Below the pieces are notes generated by a model that worked only from the letters and a program-made list of their open reading frames with translations, was not told where the DNA came from and did no database searches. From Polytrichum commune (taxonomy: Eukaryota; Streptophyta; Polytrichopsida; Polytrichales; Polytrichaceae): 64,000 nt of DNA. This document shows, piece after piece, positions 36,401 through 48,024 of this stretch; within the stretch, counting starts at the first letter, position 1, and each line of letters opens with the position of its first letter. The stretch lies in NCBI GenBank assembly GCA_950295325.1, contig OX485806.1, positions 13,082,001-13,146,000 of the forward strand. Direction: 5' to 3'. The position numbers were made by a program, and so were the translations under genes.

Positions 36401-37150
36401 TAGGATTGCATAATTGCTGGACCCAAAGATACGTTTGAGAAAACCGTAATGTCTTTGGAGTAGACATGCGTGACATTGTGTCACTCTCATGCATACGTTG
36501 AATCCGCAGTCAGATTACAGCAATCCTCTTGTGAGAAAAAGGCTTTGCATTGGAGGATTGGACTTACATTTGCAGAATTTATCAATCCGACGGTAAAGTA
36601 TGTGCTCAATATGCGAGGCTTGCAGTACCAGGAGTATCATGATGAAAGACTGAGGAATATGACATGTGAGATTGTAGACTAATATATGACCAGTATGGGG
36701 GATATGCATTGTAAATGATGAGAGGGTGCCCTCCATTCACCGTCCTGTTAACCCCATGATTGATGCGCAATTCTGCACAGTATCACATCCAAAAGCTAAG
36801 TTGGAGAATGCAGGAGTTCTGTATGAGTTCGACATGCATGTAACTGTCACCTTACATTTGATGAGTACTTAATCCATCTACTGCAGTCTTCTCATGACTT
36901 TGGATTGGTAATGTACTAATTATAACCTTCAAGTACATTCTACCATTGAAAATTGAGTTCCCTTTCAATTTTCATTTTGAGGGGTATGTAAGAACTGCAA
37001 ACATACAGCAGGTAGCTAGTTTGTAGTTAGTTAGTAATCTCTGTCTCGAGTCTCCAACCCCTTCCTCTTGGGCCCGGCCCTGGATTTTGCATGGTGTGCT
37101 AGTTGTACCTTTTTCTTGAATTTCCAATTATTGGAATACCTGTTTTTTGT
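33440..37150. other. No recognised gene; possible transcript body or old LTR
   Basis: Mid-GC sequence with many short ORFs, none with a recognisable domain. GATGCGATGCGATGCG-like microsatellite at about 33415-33465. A purine-rich TTTTGAGGGGTA followed by TGTAAGAACTGC at about 36977-36998 resembles a polypurine tract plus LTR start of an old retroelement, but no partner LTR was found. Confidence 0.35.
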
Positions 37151-39736
37151 ATATATATATATATGAGATGTTCTTAAAGACAGATTATTGGTAAGGTTGT
37201 TTTCCAATACTTGTTAACCCCCAGGGAGTAGTGGACTCTTTATACCATGTATGAATAAGTGTGAGTATAGAAAGGGATATAATTTGACGTATTAGCAGAC
37301 ATAGTATTATTTTTTAATAGTGTGTACAATTAAAGAGTTTATTGAGAATAATAAAGTATATGGAGATGCACAAAAGGGGCTCCTTAAGGTTAGACCAATA
37401 GTTGATAATAGATGTACTAGTTTTGTCCAATTTACCTTACTTCATCCAATGTCATGTGTTTTAGGATCAGATTATTCTGTATTATCTCCTATGGATGAAA
37501 AAATGTTTTAATTTTGGCTTTCTTATTGGAAAGTGGAAGTGGAGATAAATATGTATGTGTGAATATATGTGTATGAAAAACTTATTTTTTCATGATTTGT
37601 ATTTTGTATATGTAGTGGAGGCATCTATCCACAGGTGCTTCACTAGAAAATGTTAGAAATAGGGTGGGACTTAATATAGGGTGCTCTTTAATTGAAAAAA
37701 TATTAAATGTAATGTAGCATCATTTTTATTCACATATTGCATTAGAAATATTATATGGTACCCTGTCATGTCATGTATTTTTGTATAGAATTATATATAG
37801 GGCATTGTGTTTAGGATGGTACAAAACTTGTAGAGAGTCACAAGGTCTTTCCACTCACAACCTCCACTTCTGAGCATTTAGTAGTGTTCTTGTAGTTTTT
37901 TTTTTGGTATTGTTTAACACTGTTCTTGTAGTTTCATTCTTCTTCACCATATTGTATCCCTGTCATTATTTGGTGTCTCAAACCATTGTCAACATTGTAT
38001 TCCACCCTTTATCAACATATTTAGAAACATGAGGCAATTCATTTCTTATTTTAAGGGTTGCCTTACAATACTAAGCATGTTGATAAAGGGTGCCTCAAAA
38101 CACCACATATATGGGGATTTAAACAACATGGAGGAGGCAATTTTCATAGGTTTAAGTTTAAATGTATAAATTCAAGTTCAAACTACTAAGGGGTACAAGA
38201 TAATGAGAGCAAAGTAGAAGTAGGACAAAATTTAGGGTATACATTTCTCATACATAGAGGGTGCTATTTCATAGTCACCTACGCACATCATTTAGGATTC
38301 CAATAGAGTCCACCCCCAAGTGTTGGTTGTTGTAGCTCAATAATTCAAGAGGTTTTGCAAATGCCAAGTAGAGGTGTGCATTAAGTTTTTGTTGTTCACC
38401 ATGTTGTATCCTTGTCATTGATTGGTGTTTCAATCCTTGTCATTATTGTATTCCACCTTTATCGATAGATGGGAAGTGCTACCATGTGAGTGGTGAACTT
38501 TTTTGATAACATGTTCACTTCTATTCTATAACCATGGTATTTAAGCATAAATAATGACATTTTCAATACATAATAAATTATTGGGGTTGATGATTACCTA
38601 AATCTATTTTTAAACATAACAATTACAAGCTTGGCATGAGGGGATGAAAATCAAATCAAATGTTGTTCATAGATTCAACTTCCGCTTCCTTAAACATATG
38701 CAAGCACATATCAAGTATTGAGCATGCTCTATAAAGAATTTAAGATTGCAATAAGGGTTAAAAAGCAAATTTTTGTAGGCTTTGAACAAAGAAAGCAAAA
38801 CAAACTTGGGCATAGATGATCTTACAGGATTAAATTGCTTACACAAATAAATGTACATTGATCCAACAATCCAATTTATTCAAATCCAACTATACCCAAT
38901 CCAATCATATCAAATCCACTCAAGTCTCAAACAATATATAGTGGATGGCATTGTCAACCAAGTTAATGTTACTAAACTAGTTTAGCGTACATCAATATTA
39001 TAAACACTCATCCACATCATCATCTACATAAGGGTTAATAGCAATTCGACCTAATGTACAGTGAGGAATCCGCAACGTTGATTCTGCTATCATCCAAGCA
39101 AACCTCTTCACAAACCTTTGGATTGTGAGAACTCATGCTTTTTCCTTTCTTTTTGCAAAATAAAACTACAAAGCTTAGTGTCCAACCACACATTTTAAAG
39201 CTTTAGAGGTCAAATTGACACAATGCAAGGACAAACTATTATCTTATTTATTCAATAGGTTTTTTCTTGCAACCTTTCTGACAAGTTCTTCATCGGATTC
39301 AATAGATTATATTGTATGATGACCTTAGTTTTCTTTAAATTACCAACGTGTAGAAGTGTAAGTATATAGAACAACAAATCTAGGAGTTGCCAAAGACTCA
39401 ATGAGGATTTGCATCGATTTAGAGTCCTTCTCCCTTTCACCTCTCCATGTCACTTTTTCATTTATCAATTGCAGGCTTGCCAATGTCAAATTAAACTACA
39501 CATCCAAAGCCTCCACGTCAACCTCAGACATTGCCCCCTTCTTTTGGAAAACAAACTTGGATTTGGGAATGGAGTGGAGGAACAAACATGATGTAAGAAT
39601 GACTAGTCTAAAAGACACTACTTGGCATTTAGTCTTAGATAATATTATCATAATAAAAATTGACAATTATTGAAAAGGAAGAATTGATAGAAGGAAAATA
39701 ACAGAGGGTCTCATACTTCCAAAGGTGCATCTGGTG
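37151..39736. other. AT-rich intergenic with a dispersed duplication
   Basis: No gene recognised. A segment of about 75 bp with the phrases TTGTATCCYTGTCATT and TTGTATTCCACC occurs at about 37945-38020 and again at about 38400-38460. Confidence 0.5.
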
Positions 39737-39744
39737 GAGAACAC

Positions 39745-40630
39745 CTCGGGGAGTTCACTGCGATAATATTAGAAAACAACGTGCGGGAAAATATAGGGTA
39801 ATTTATATTCATAAAAGGAAAAACTTAGAATTTTCTTAGAAGTAATATAGGTGAGTATGTATGATAAAATTTGTATTATAAATAATATAGGCTTGATACA
39901 AATAACGCATATTTTTAAAATATTTGTAAAAATATACCGTAGGATTTAAGGATCCTAGGTTTTTTTTGAAATAGGGTGTCCTTTGTGTTAAGAGGCGGGA
40001 AGATTTTGGATGAAAAACTACGTCGATTCAGTTAAAAAAATGGCATGAAAGAATGATGAGGGCGGATGATGGATTAGGATTTAGGAAAAATTGGGGGAGA
40101 ACGTTGCTGGAGGATTAGGTTTTGAGAGTTTTTTTCACCGTTCTGAGAGGTGGGATTTGCGGTTCAATGTTGGCGAGAGTTTTTTCTTCGACGTTGTTGA
40201 CTTTCTGAGAGGTGGGGTTTGCAGGCGGCTTGTGCATGTCATTCTCTCTCTCTGCTTTGAGTGGAGGTCAAATCTTCATAACGACCACACAACTTGATTG
40301 AGGAACATGGGCTGATTTTGTTGTTTGAAACTGTTTATGAACACTCTTAATGTAAAACCTTGCTGTGCCTTGGATTTTGGTGACTTAGTACTTTGAATGC
40401 TCTTAAACCCTTTGGAGCAAAATCAAATAATTATAATGAACATACCTAGCTTAAAATTAGAGCTTCATCAAATTTAAAAGTAATTATAGGGTCATTTAAA
40501 AAACAAGAAATTATATAATTATATAATAATACGGTACAAAAATTTAAGGATGGATAATTAAATACCCCTTGAATAAATACCCTTGTCACGCATGTGTATA
40601 CATATATACATGTCTAGTGAACTCCCCGAG
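39745..40630. mobile_element. 886-bp hAT-like non-autonomous transposon
   Basis: Perfect 15-bp terminal inverted repeats CTCGGGGAGTTCACT…AGTGAACTCCCCGAG bounded by the 8-bp direct repeat GAGAACAC at 39737-39744 and 40631-40638. An 8-bp duplication is typical of hAT elements, although P-type elements also make 8 bp. The interior is AT-rich with no transposase. A 68-codon ORF at 40091-40297 shows no recognisable domain. Such an element depends on a transposase encoded elsewhere. Confidence 0.85.
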
Positions 40631-41389
40631 GAGAACACAATGGCAACTCGTTGAAACCCCACCAATCTTTCTACAACGACAAACCATAAGAGGCTCGGAA
40701 GTTCCTTACATTGTCCCTAACATCTTTGTTCTTATGGACAAACAAAAACAAATGGCAATCTCCAATGAGATATGCAAAGGCCAATTCAAACAATGCCTCC
40801 ATCCTCTTGTTTTGGTGGTCATTCCAAAAAGGGACTGCATTGGGAGGAGAAAAAATACCAAACACAAGTAGGTTTTTTGGCAAATCAACACATATAAACT
40901 CAAACCACCAAAGCTCAATAAACCTTCATCTTCCGTCCACTCCCCACCTAGCAATAATGACATAAATTCAACAATTAATTTCAATCACACAACATGTGGC
41001 AACAAAGGTTTTATATTCTTGAATTGAAAATATTGGCCAATAAAATTATTAAGTTTTTCACAAATATGATTTTTTTCAATATAAGTGAGTTCTTATCCAC
41101 ACCATTATCCATCATTGTAGCTATGGAAGTCTTTCCAATGATATTGAATAAACTGGCCCACTCTTATCTTCATCAATTTTAAAGCCACGTAAATGTTACT
41201 ATTTCATGTAGGTATGGCAACTATTACTTCATCCTAAGAATCGTTTATGTCCATATTATGCAGAGATGATTCTATTGCATTCTTCTTGAATTCCTCTTCC
41301 TTAGCTAAGTAAAAAATAACAAAAGCAATCAATAAACCAAATACAAGACCTCAAAGTGGGATAACCCATATATTCATTTGATTTATGGT

Positions 41390-41710
41390 GAAAATATAAA
41401 GTTTTAAAGATGTATCAGTCTATATTACAGAGAGTCTGCTGGATTCATCTTGGCTAAATTTGCTAATCACATATTTTTTTCAAATAGATATTTTTAATAT
41501 ATTTCCATGGTTATTTAGAACGTTTGATTTGAATAAGAAATGAATTAGATACGAATTTCTAAAGACGATATACATAGTCTAAGACTTCCTGGATTACTGT
41601 TGTATTACAAAGAATTTGCTGGATTCATATTGGCTTAACCTGCTGATATTATATTTTTCCTAATTAGATCTTGTTAATAGCTTTCCAATGGTGTAAGGAA
41701 AGCCCAAATA
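41390..41710. repeat. Diverged tandem duplication of about 190 bp
   Basis: Two related segments containing CTGCTGGATTCAT.TTGGCT followed by an AT-rich stretch and TTAATA..TTTCCA.TGGT occur at about 41445 and 41628. They are clearly old. No gene seen in 40640-42000. Confidence 0.5.
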
Positions 41711-41999
41711 CAAGTGGTAATGAATTTACTATGAATTGTTGAAGTTGGATAGGTGGGTTGGATAGATCGATTGAATTGACCTCGCACTTCCAACCCGATT
41801 AACTTTTTCATTTCTTATCCGATTAAAGTGATTTTTAGATCGTTGGAAAAATAATTACGCGTACTAAGTAAATATATTTTCTTAGGCCTAAATTACACTG
41901 CAAAAAAAAAACAATTTATATTTTAATTGTTAACTAATGTACGCTTTAAAATCAAACTAGTCACAAGGAAGGAGGCAAGGTCAACGTCCGGGAAGTGGA

Positions 42000-43690
42000 G
42001 CAAGGAAGGAGGTAGCAGCTTGGCCTACATCGAGTCCAATCCACCGAGGAGAACTGAGCTAAATTAACTAACCCTAGCCTTCCATTTAGGGTTGGAGGGA
42101 ACGCGGCTAAGGTATGCATCTCCAAACCCTCTCACCTATTTTGTAAGGTGAAGTGGCTTGACCACTTAACCACCAAGGGAATATCCAACTTCATTGTTCT
42201 CGGGCCCTTGGTATGTTTTGTGGTAGTAGCTTTATTTATCAGTAAATTTCGTATGTGGTAAGTCGGATTAATTACCGACACGATCACTCTGAATGTTGTT
42301 GGTGGAAAGGTGGAATTGATGATCCGCGAATCCATTATTATGTTGTTGGCCCCATAGATTGGGAGTAATAGCCCCAACCTATGAAGATTATGCAACAGGT
42401 TGAACCTACAGGTTGTCCGTCACCCTAGTCCCATTAAGTTGCATTTCGTGATCTATCTAGTATAAGCATATTTAACAATTAAAAACATATAAAACAAATC
42501 GTAAATCCTTGTTGGCAAGAGACCCAAATCGATAACTTAACTCGGTAAGGTGACACCACCCTTCGGACCGTTGAAGTCCGAAGGGTTTGAGATGTCACTC
42601 GACCTTCAAAGGACCTCCACGAGGCTTTAGAAGATTCTGAGGTAAGGGGTGTACCAACCAGGTAAAGGGTGATGCCTAATATATGAATGTAGTAAGGTAG
42701 GATGTGCAAACGAAATTAACTAATTACGAAGGAATTTGTGTAAAAGGTGGGACTTAGGCTAAGTTCCCTCCGCTTAGGAAATTAAATATAACTAAGTAAA
42801 GAAGTAGGAGGAATTGAATGGTCCATCAAATCGTCGTTATTCCATTCATTAAGCTAGGGTGGTATGAGTCACATCCGGTTGGTGTGTATCAGAACCATCC
42901 CAATTTATAAGTTAGGATTATCTTGGTTCCAAGACTGGCGCGTCTGCGCTTAGAATATGTTGTAGGTTAAGGTTAGAACTAGATATGAAATTGATTAGTG
43001 GAGTTTAGAGCCACAATAGTTAAACGAAGGTCCAACCTCCGGAGGTACTACAACGCATATTTAATTTCCCTCAAAAATCTAAGTACTCACATTATACACC
43101 TATTATCCGGGTTCGGCTTGGGCACTTGCAAGTGCAGGCCACCTTCACCGAAGGGCTTGTGTGATATTTTTAGGCTCCTTCGGAAGTGGGTGCCCCAAAA
43201 TTACCACATAATGGATCGTCTTTCCAACTGTAGGTTGTATCCCAAACATTATCCCATTTCAGTTTGAGTCTAGGAATGAGGATGCCATGCCACTTGGTCA
43301 CAATTGACCTAGGTGGTGGATTTGTCAAAAGAATGGGATATTCCCCAATGGTAGAGATGTAGCTTAAGAATTGTTCCCATGTTTCACATTTGATTTGAAG
43401 ATGATTAATAACTAAAATGTCTTTTCTCCCCCCCCCTTGTCAATAGTGTAGACCAATGTAGATCACCTAACTCTAATGGTGTTAAATTCCTTAGGATAGT
43501 CCATACCTACAATATGAGTGTTAGCTAAGACTTGAAAACACTTGAGTATAGGGGGAGGGAATGGATCCCAAAAGCACTCATCAATGATTGGTCTTAAAAA
43601 CATGCCACTTTAGAATATGACCACCAAGTGAGCGTCTTGAAAACTAGTTTCAAAACAGCCTACCCAATTCCCAATTGGGGCTTGAATATT
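42000..43690. other. Decayed region downstream of the second gypsy leader ORFs
   Basis: By analogy with element 1, gag should lie here on the minus strand, but no gag ORF or zinc knuckle is visible. A 10-bp-arm inverted repeat, CCCTTCGGAC…GTCCGAAGGG, lies at 42559-42585. The element is either deleted or heavily decayed. Confidence 0.45.
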
Positions 43691-43698
43691 GTTTTGTT

Positions 43699-43977
43699 TC
43701 ATGAGCGTGGATAACCATGGTTAATAATAATTTCATTAAAGCCCTCACCTTTTTTCCAGATCTTCTCGAAAATCTTTTCTTGGAGATGATGGGGTAATTT
43801 AAGGAAATTGACTCGGAATCCTTTTGGGTAAATTGGGTGGTTCGGTCCTATATGGATACCGACTCCCCAAAAGGAGGCCTTATAAAAACGGTATAATGCG
43901 GCAAACAAATGTGGCCCTTGGTACAACCAACTGTCAGAACTTACAACCTCTGGTGGGGTAAATTCCCAAGGCCACAT
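43699..43977 (-). CDS. Second W-P-W-E domain ORF of gypsy element 2 (remnant)
   Basis: 92-residue ORF starting M-W-P-W-E-F, with L-P-H-H-L-Q and K-I-F-E-K-I-W-K-K-G-E-G matching the element 1 motifs L-P-E-E-L-Q and I-F-S-K-V-W-N-K-G in order and spacing. It follows, with 44 bases of overlap in another frame, the ORF at 43934-44425. Element 1 has the same tandem order. Function unknown. Confidence 0.5.
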   Translation of the reverse strand: MWPWEFTPPEVVSSDSWLYQGPHLFAALYRFYKASFWGVGIHIGPNHPIYPKGFRVNFLKLPHHLQEKIFEKIWKKGEGFNEIIINHGYPRS

Positions 43978-44425
43978 TATCGATCCTCTTTAATGCCTCG
44001 TTAGTATCCTCAATAAGTTGTTGACCTTGAGGCGCTAACAAGACGTGCTCTAGGTATTGGCTCAACATGTAATCTTTTTCAATAAAATTACTAAAATCTC
44101 GAATTTCTTTGACAAAGGTGTACACCGTTTTGTTCTGCCACACCTTGGTAACAACAATTTGCTGGAAATCCAAGGGCAGTGTTTTAATCCGAGCCTCTAA
44201 TGGAGTTCTAGCAAACACTGTATGGATTAAAAACCTTTCCCTAGGAAACCAACACCATTTGTGAAGGTTAGTTTCCCTTGGTTTTCGACATATATAAGAG
44301 GGGTAAACTTTTAAACTCGATAACTTGGTGACTGGTTGTGCCTGGTCACTTAATTCCACAACGAGGGAAAAAATAACAATTGAGCACTGCCATGAATTTT
44401 CAAGGTTTAGTTCCCAGGGCCACAT
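43934..44425 (-). CDS. First W-P-W-E domain ORF of gypsy element 2
   Basis: 163-residue ORF starting M-W-P-W-E-L, with a later R-I-K-T-L-P-L-D-F-Q-Q-I-V-V-T-K-V-W segment that aligns with the element 1 pattern. The C-terminal part (Y-L-E-H-V-L-L-A-P) corresponds to the Y-F-E-R-V-I region of element 1. It lies about 200 bases downstream of a PBS, so it is a retroelement leader-region ORF. Strongly diverged from element 1, indicating an old or distinct lineage. Confidence 0.5.
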   Translation of the reverse strand: MWPWELNLENSWQCSIVIFSLVVELSDQAQPVTKLSSLKVYPSYICRKPRETNLHKWCWFPRERFLIHTVFARTPLEARIKTLPLDFQQIVVTKVWQNKTVYTFVKEIRDFSNFIEKDYMLSQYLEHVLLAPQGQQLIEDTNEALKRIDNVALGIYPTRGCKF

Positions 44426-44631
44426 TAATTATGACTTGCAAATAATTACTAAGGTGATATCTTGTCATTAGTTTAATCGAGTTATAAATGAATTGTAGAA
44501 ATAGTCGAAGACTTATTTCACAATTGTTGAACTTGACTTCTTCATTCACCAGATATGTCTTAGTTTAGTTTACAATTGAATTTGTGATTTCTATCAATAC
44601 CTAATCTTCTAGATCTTGACGACCGTAGCCT

Positions 44632-44649
44632 TCCCCGGCAGTGGCGCCA
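44632..44649 (-). other. Primer-binding site of gypsy element 2
   Basis: Minus-strand TGGCGCCACTGCCGGGGA closely matches the tRNA-Asp-type PBS (TGGCGCC…GCCGGGGA) known from Athila/Tat elements. It follows CATTT at the LTR end. Confidence 0.8.
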
Positions 44650-44652
44650 AAA

Positions 44653-45400
44653 TGTAGATGGGATTTTTGCTTGGGTTCAAGTTTATATAAAATACCCCAA
44701 GGAAGACTGAATGAGTGTCAGATTGTTAATCTAGATGTCACTTTTAGGTTAATTGATAGTTCCTAGTTGTTAATGTAGGTGATTTACGCACACAACTCAG
44801 GGAAAACCTAACTTTTAGAGTTGTTTTAGGGTTAAATTATGATGTTTTGTGGCTTAGGGGCTCTCAGGTCCGTACATGCATTTGCTCAGTCTCTCCCTCA
44901 CATCCATTGTCCAGTAGTGACCATGTGTTTAGATATTTTTGGGATTTTTATGAGGCAGGGAGTCACAGCTCAACAATAGTCTTTTTGAGTATCCAGTAAC
45001 CACAATTCATCAAAGCCAAGGGCGCTTTGATTATTTCCATAATCTCTCCTTAATTAATTTGTGCCTTTAGTGGATCAAGAAATATGGTAGTAACAACTCC
45101 TAAGAGTTGTTGTCCCTCCTTAATTAAATATGAGTTTTAATTTGGCAGTATAATCAATGGACCGCACCCCAAGCTAAGTTGGTGGTACCGGAACCATCAT
45201 ATTTTAATCATATTTTAATGCCATTAATTCATATATTTATTCCATAATATTTCCTTTACTTAGATTTAGAATTCACTTCTAAATAATTCTTAAGTTCTAA
45301 TATTCTTTGTTTTTTAACACATACCTTATTACTTTTCGCAGCTTGCGAAATTGTTTTAAAACACTTTCACAGTGTTGTACAATTTAGCACTGAATTTATG
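44653..45400 (-). mobile_element. 5' LTR of gypsy element 2 (outer boundary not resolved)
   Basis: The LTR end (…CCCATCTACA on the minus strand) lies at 44653 next to the PBS. AT-rich, gene-free sequence follows. The outer end could not be found, so the extent is a guess. Confidence 0.4.
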
Positions 45401-45524
45401 TATACTTATTGCAATGCTAGATGCCCATTGTAGTGTTTAAATGATACAAAAATTTACTTCTTAAATATATTTGCAAAAAATTGTGCTTACCTGCTGTTAT
45501 GTTGTTTGCAAATTTTGTGTTCCA

Positions 45525-45716
45525 GGTTCCAAGTTCCAGGGAGATGAGCTGTGGTTGACAGCTGATGTAGACAAGTGTACTTGTCTCAGCTCTTCTTCCA
45601 ACGGTCTTTATGGTTGCACTGCTTGGTCTTCCCAAGAGTTATGGGATAACCTTCCGGCTTCCAAGCTTCCTCTTCGTTTCGGCGCCGAAGACTTAGCTCC
45701 TCCGCTTTGTGGATGA
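45525..45716 (+). CDS. Possible isolated coding exon, Cys-containing
   Basis: Open frame after a GTTCCAG-like splice acceptor reads G-D-E-L-W-L-T-A-D-V-D-K-C-T-C-L and continues for about 60 codons to a TGA at 45714-45716. Composition and codon use look more gene-like than its surroundings. No family recognised and no partner exons found, so this may be a fragment. Confidence 0.25.
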   Translation, partial: GSKFQGDELWLTADVDKCTCLSSSSNGLYGCTAWSSQELWDNLPASKLPLRFGAEDLAPPLCG

Positions 45717-47250
45717 ATCTGAAGCTTCAAAAGCTTGACCGGATCAATGCGCAGTTGCTAATCTCCACTACATATTTGTCTTCTCTTGCCTTGCAAAAGC
45801 AATCCTATCTTTTTTTCATCATGCTTGAGAAGAGGAATTCTTTCGTTTCGTCGAAGTTGCGATTCCAAAGGTCGACTTGCAATCACGCTTAATGTCGTGG
45901 GAACAAAAACATCAAATTCTCTCAAGGTAAGCAATCGACAATAGCTCCCCGACACGAAGCATCACATTCTTGCATTCTTCCTCGTCGCTCTCACAATTTG
46001 ATGAAGAACTAGGCACCATAGCTAAGATGGGCATGAACCCGCATGCGAACATAAATTCTAACCTTGTGCACTCTCTCGTGCATTAAATTGATGTTGTATA
46101 TCTTTCTTAACAATTGACTTTGGATTTTCATCGCCGCATCGAAGATTCGCAAACCGGTTGGACTTGCAAACACTAGGAAGTCAACCGATTATGCCCAAAA
46201 ATCTCCCCGATCACAATTGCAAACTTAACACTATTCAACTTCAACATTGCATTATGTGGGACCACATATTATTCCCGTTTCTATTCTGGGATATTCTCAC
46301 TGTAGACATGAAAAATTCATCTGCAGCATGTGCACTGCTATTAATAGTAACAGATCAGCTGATAGGTGCTGAGTAATGTAATGAACCTTTATAGAAAAAT
46401 GTTAGAAACTTGCACGCAAAACAAAGAAGGGCTTCACACCCAATTCACAAGAGCTTTGAAGAATGTAATAATAATAATTTTTATTTCAACAAAAGTATAA
46501 CATTCGCTCTCTTCACGAGAGGAATTTATTGTATCTCGCTCGAAAACCCAAAACTCGATAATGCTCTCTCATTCGCTCAAAAAAACTCCCACTTGATAAT
46601 GCTCCCCTCTCTCCTTCGTCTCTCTCCTTTTTCCCCTCGAGTAGGTTCGGTAGTTACCCGTCAAATCCCTACCGAATGGATGTGTCTTCCCAAGACTAGG
46701 TTTTCAAGGGTTTTAGTCATTTGACACATGTCCAAATTTTGCTCACTAACTTTAGGTCATTAGCCTAATTTTTGCTTTTTAATTTGGCTAACCTACTTTT
46801 TGAGTTTTAGTGATTAGGTCTAGCATTTCTTTACTAATGCTCTAACCAAAGTAAGTTTTGGCACTAATTTGAACCAAAATTAAGTAACTAGGCTGCTTTG
46901 GCCAAAAAAATCAACTACAATAAGGAAGTTGTCAACATCCCGAACCAAGCCTAAACATCAAGTGATAGCCCAAAAATCGTGTCTAGAAGTTTGGACAGTT
47001 CACCTTCTTGAGCCCATGACCACAGAAAAGTATCTAGCCATGCTAGTTTGGCTCTCACGGTGCTATGCTAGTAGGTGTTGATTTCCTCCAATTGATATTG
47101 AGGCTAAAAGCTCAACTAATTTGTTGAGTGATCTAAGTATATTCCTCACTACATCCTACTCTCCCTCAATTATGAATGAGGTGTCATCCGCTTATTGTGC
47201 AATGCTCTATTGATAATGTGGCTTGGTGTCAACCCTAAACCCCCACCCCC
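45717..47250. other. No gene recognised
   Basis: AT-rich sequence with short ORFs lacking domains. Confidence 0.4.
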
Positions 47251-47251
47251 A

Positions 47252-47330
47252 TGTGTTAGCCACAAACCCCCACCCTTAGGCGTCGTAATCCAGGTGAGGG
47301 GTCATGACTAACATCGCTTAACTGATCACA
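47252..47330 (-). mobile_element. Reverse-oriented 3' end fragment of the TGTGAGCCC-type LTR
   Basis: TGTTAGCCACAAACCCCCACCCTTAGGCGTCGTAATCC is a diverged reverse complement of the solo LTR end at 11505-11546. How far it extends is unclear; the LTR's other end was not found nearby. Confidence 0.55.
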
Positions 47331-47728
47331 CTTAATGCTTGGGATGTGAACTTGTCATGTGCACAATTTGATTTCATACTCCATGTTTTACTTTCAAAGA
47401 ACTGCATTTACAAGCATTGAGAAATGTTTTTATCCTCGCACATGTTGCTCTCACTCCATCCCTAGGCACTCCACACACTACCTCCTCCTAACACATCTAA
47501 TCCCTTAATCTAACTCTAATTAAATCAACAACCGAGCTCCACACCCCCACCTAATTGTGAATTCTGCCCAAAGTAAAACCACCGTTCGGTCCTCTCGGCA
47601 GCTGAGGTGCACAGTTCCCTGGGACGAGCCCTGATCATTGCCCAGCACCCAGCTGTTGGACTCACCAGTTCGGCCTTGAGCCTATTCCTTCCGCCATGGC
47701 TGCTGGTTGCCCCTGAGGGAAGCTAACA

Positions 47729-47800
47729 CATGAGCAATGAGCCGTGAAAAGTGAGCGGTGAGCGGTAACACATGAGCAATGAGCAGTAACATGTGAGCAA
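47729..47800 (-). repeat. 7-bp array, reverse orientation
   Basis: Imperfect GTGAGCG/ATGAGCA repeats, the reverse complement of the arrays at 27254, 29510 and 61485. On the minus strand it is followed by TGTTAGCTTCCCTC, matching the boundary seen at the other loci. Confidence 0.75.
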
Positions 47801-48024
47801 TGATACCAAATTTAGTAATTGGGCACGGTTTTAGGTAATATTTTCTAAAATTGGCACTCATATTTTTGGAATATAAAGTACTCGCATTCGGATTGAAGAA
47901 GAATGAAGGCAACTTATAACCATGGATACTTAGTCCATTGTTGGTTTTTATTATAGAAATCCACACTAATACATGTCACTTATTCAAATTCTCAAACATG
48001 CAGTCAAATACAACACTTGAAATA

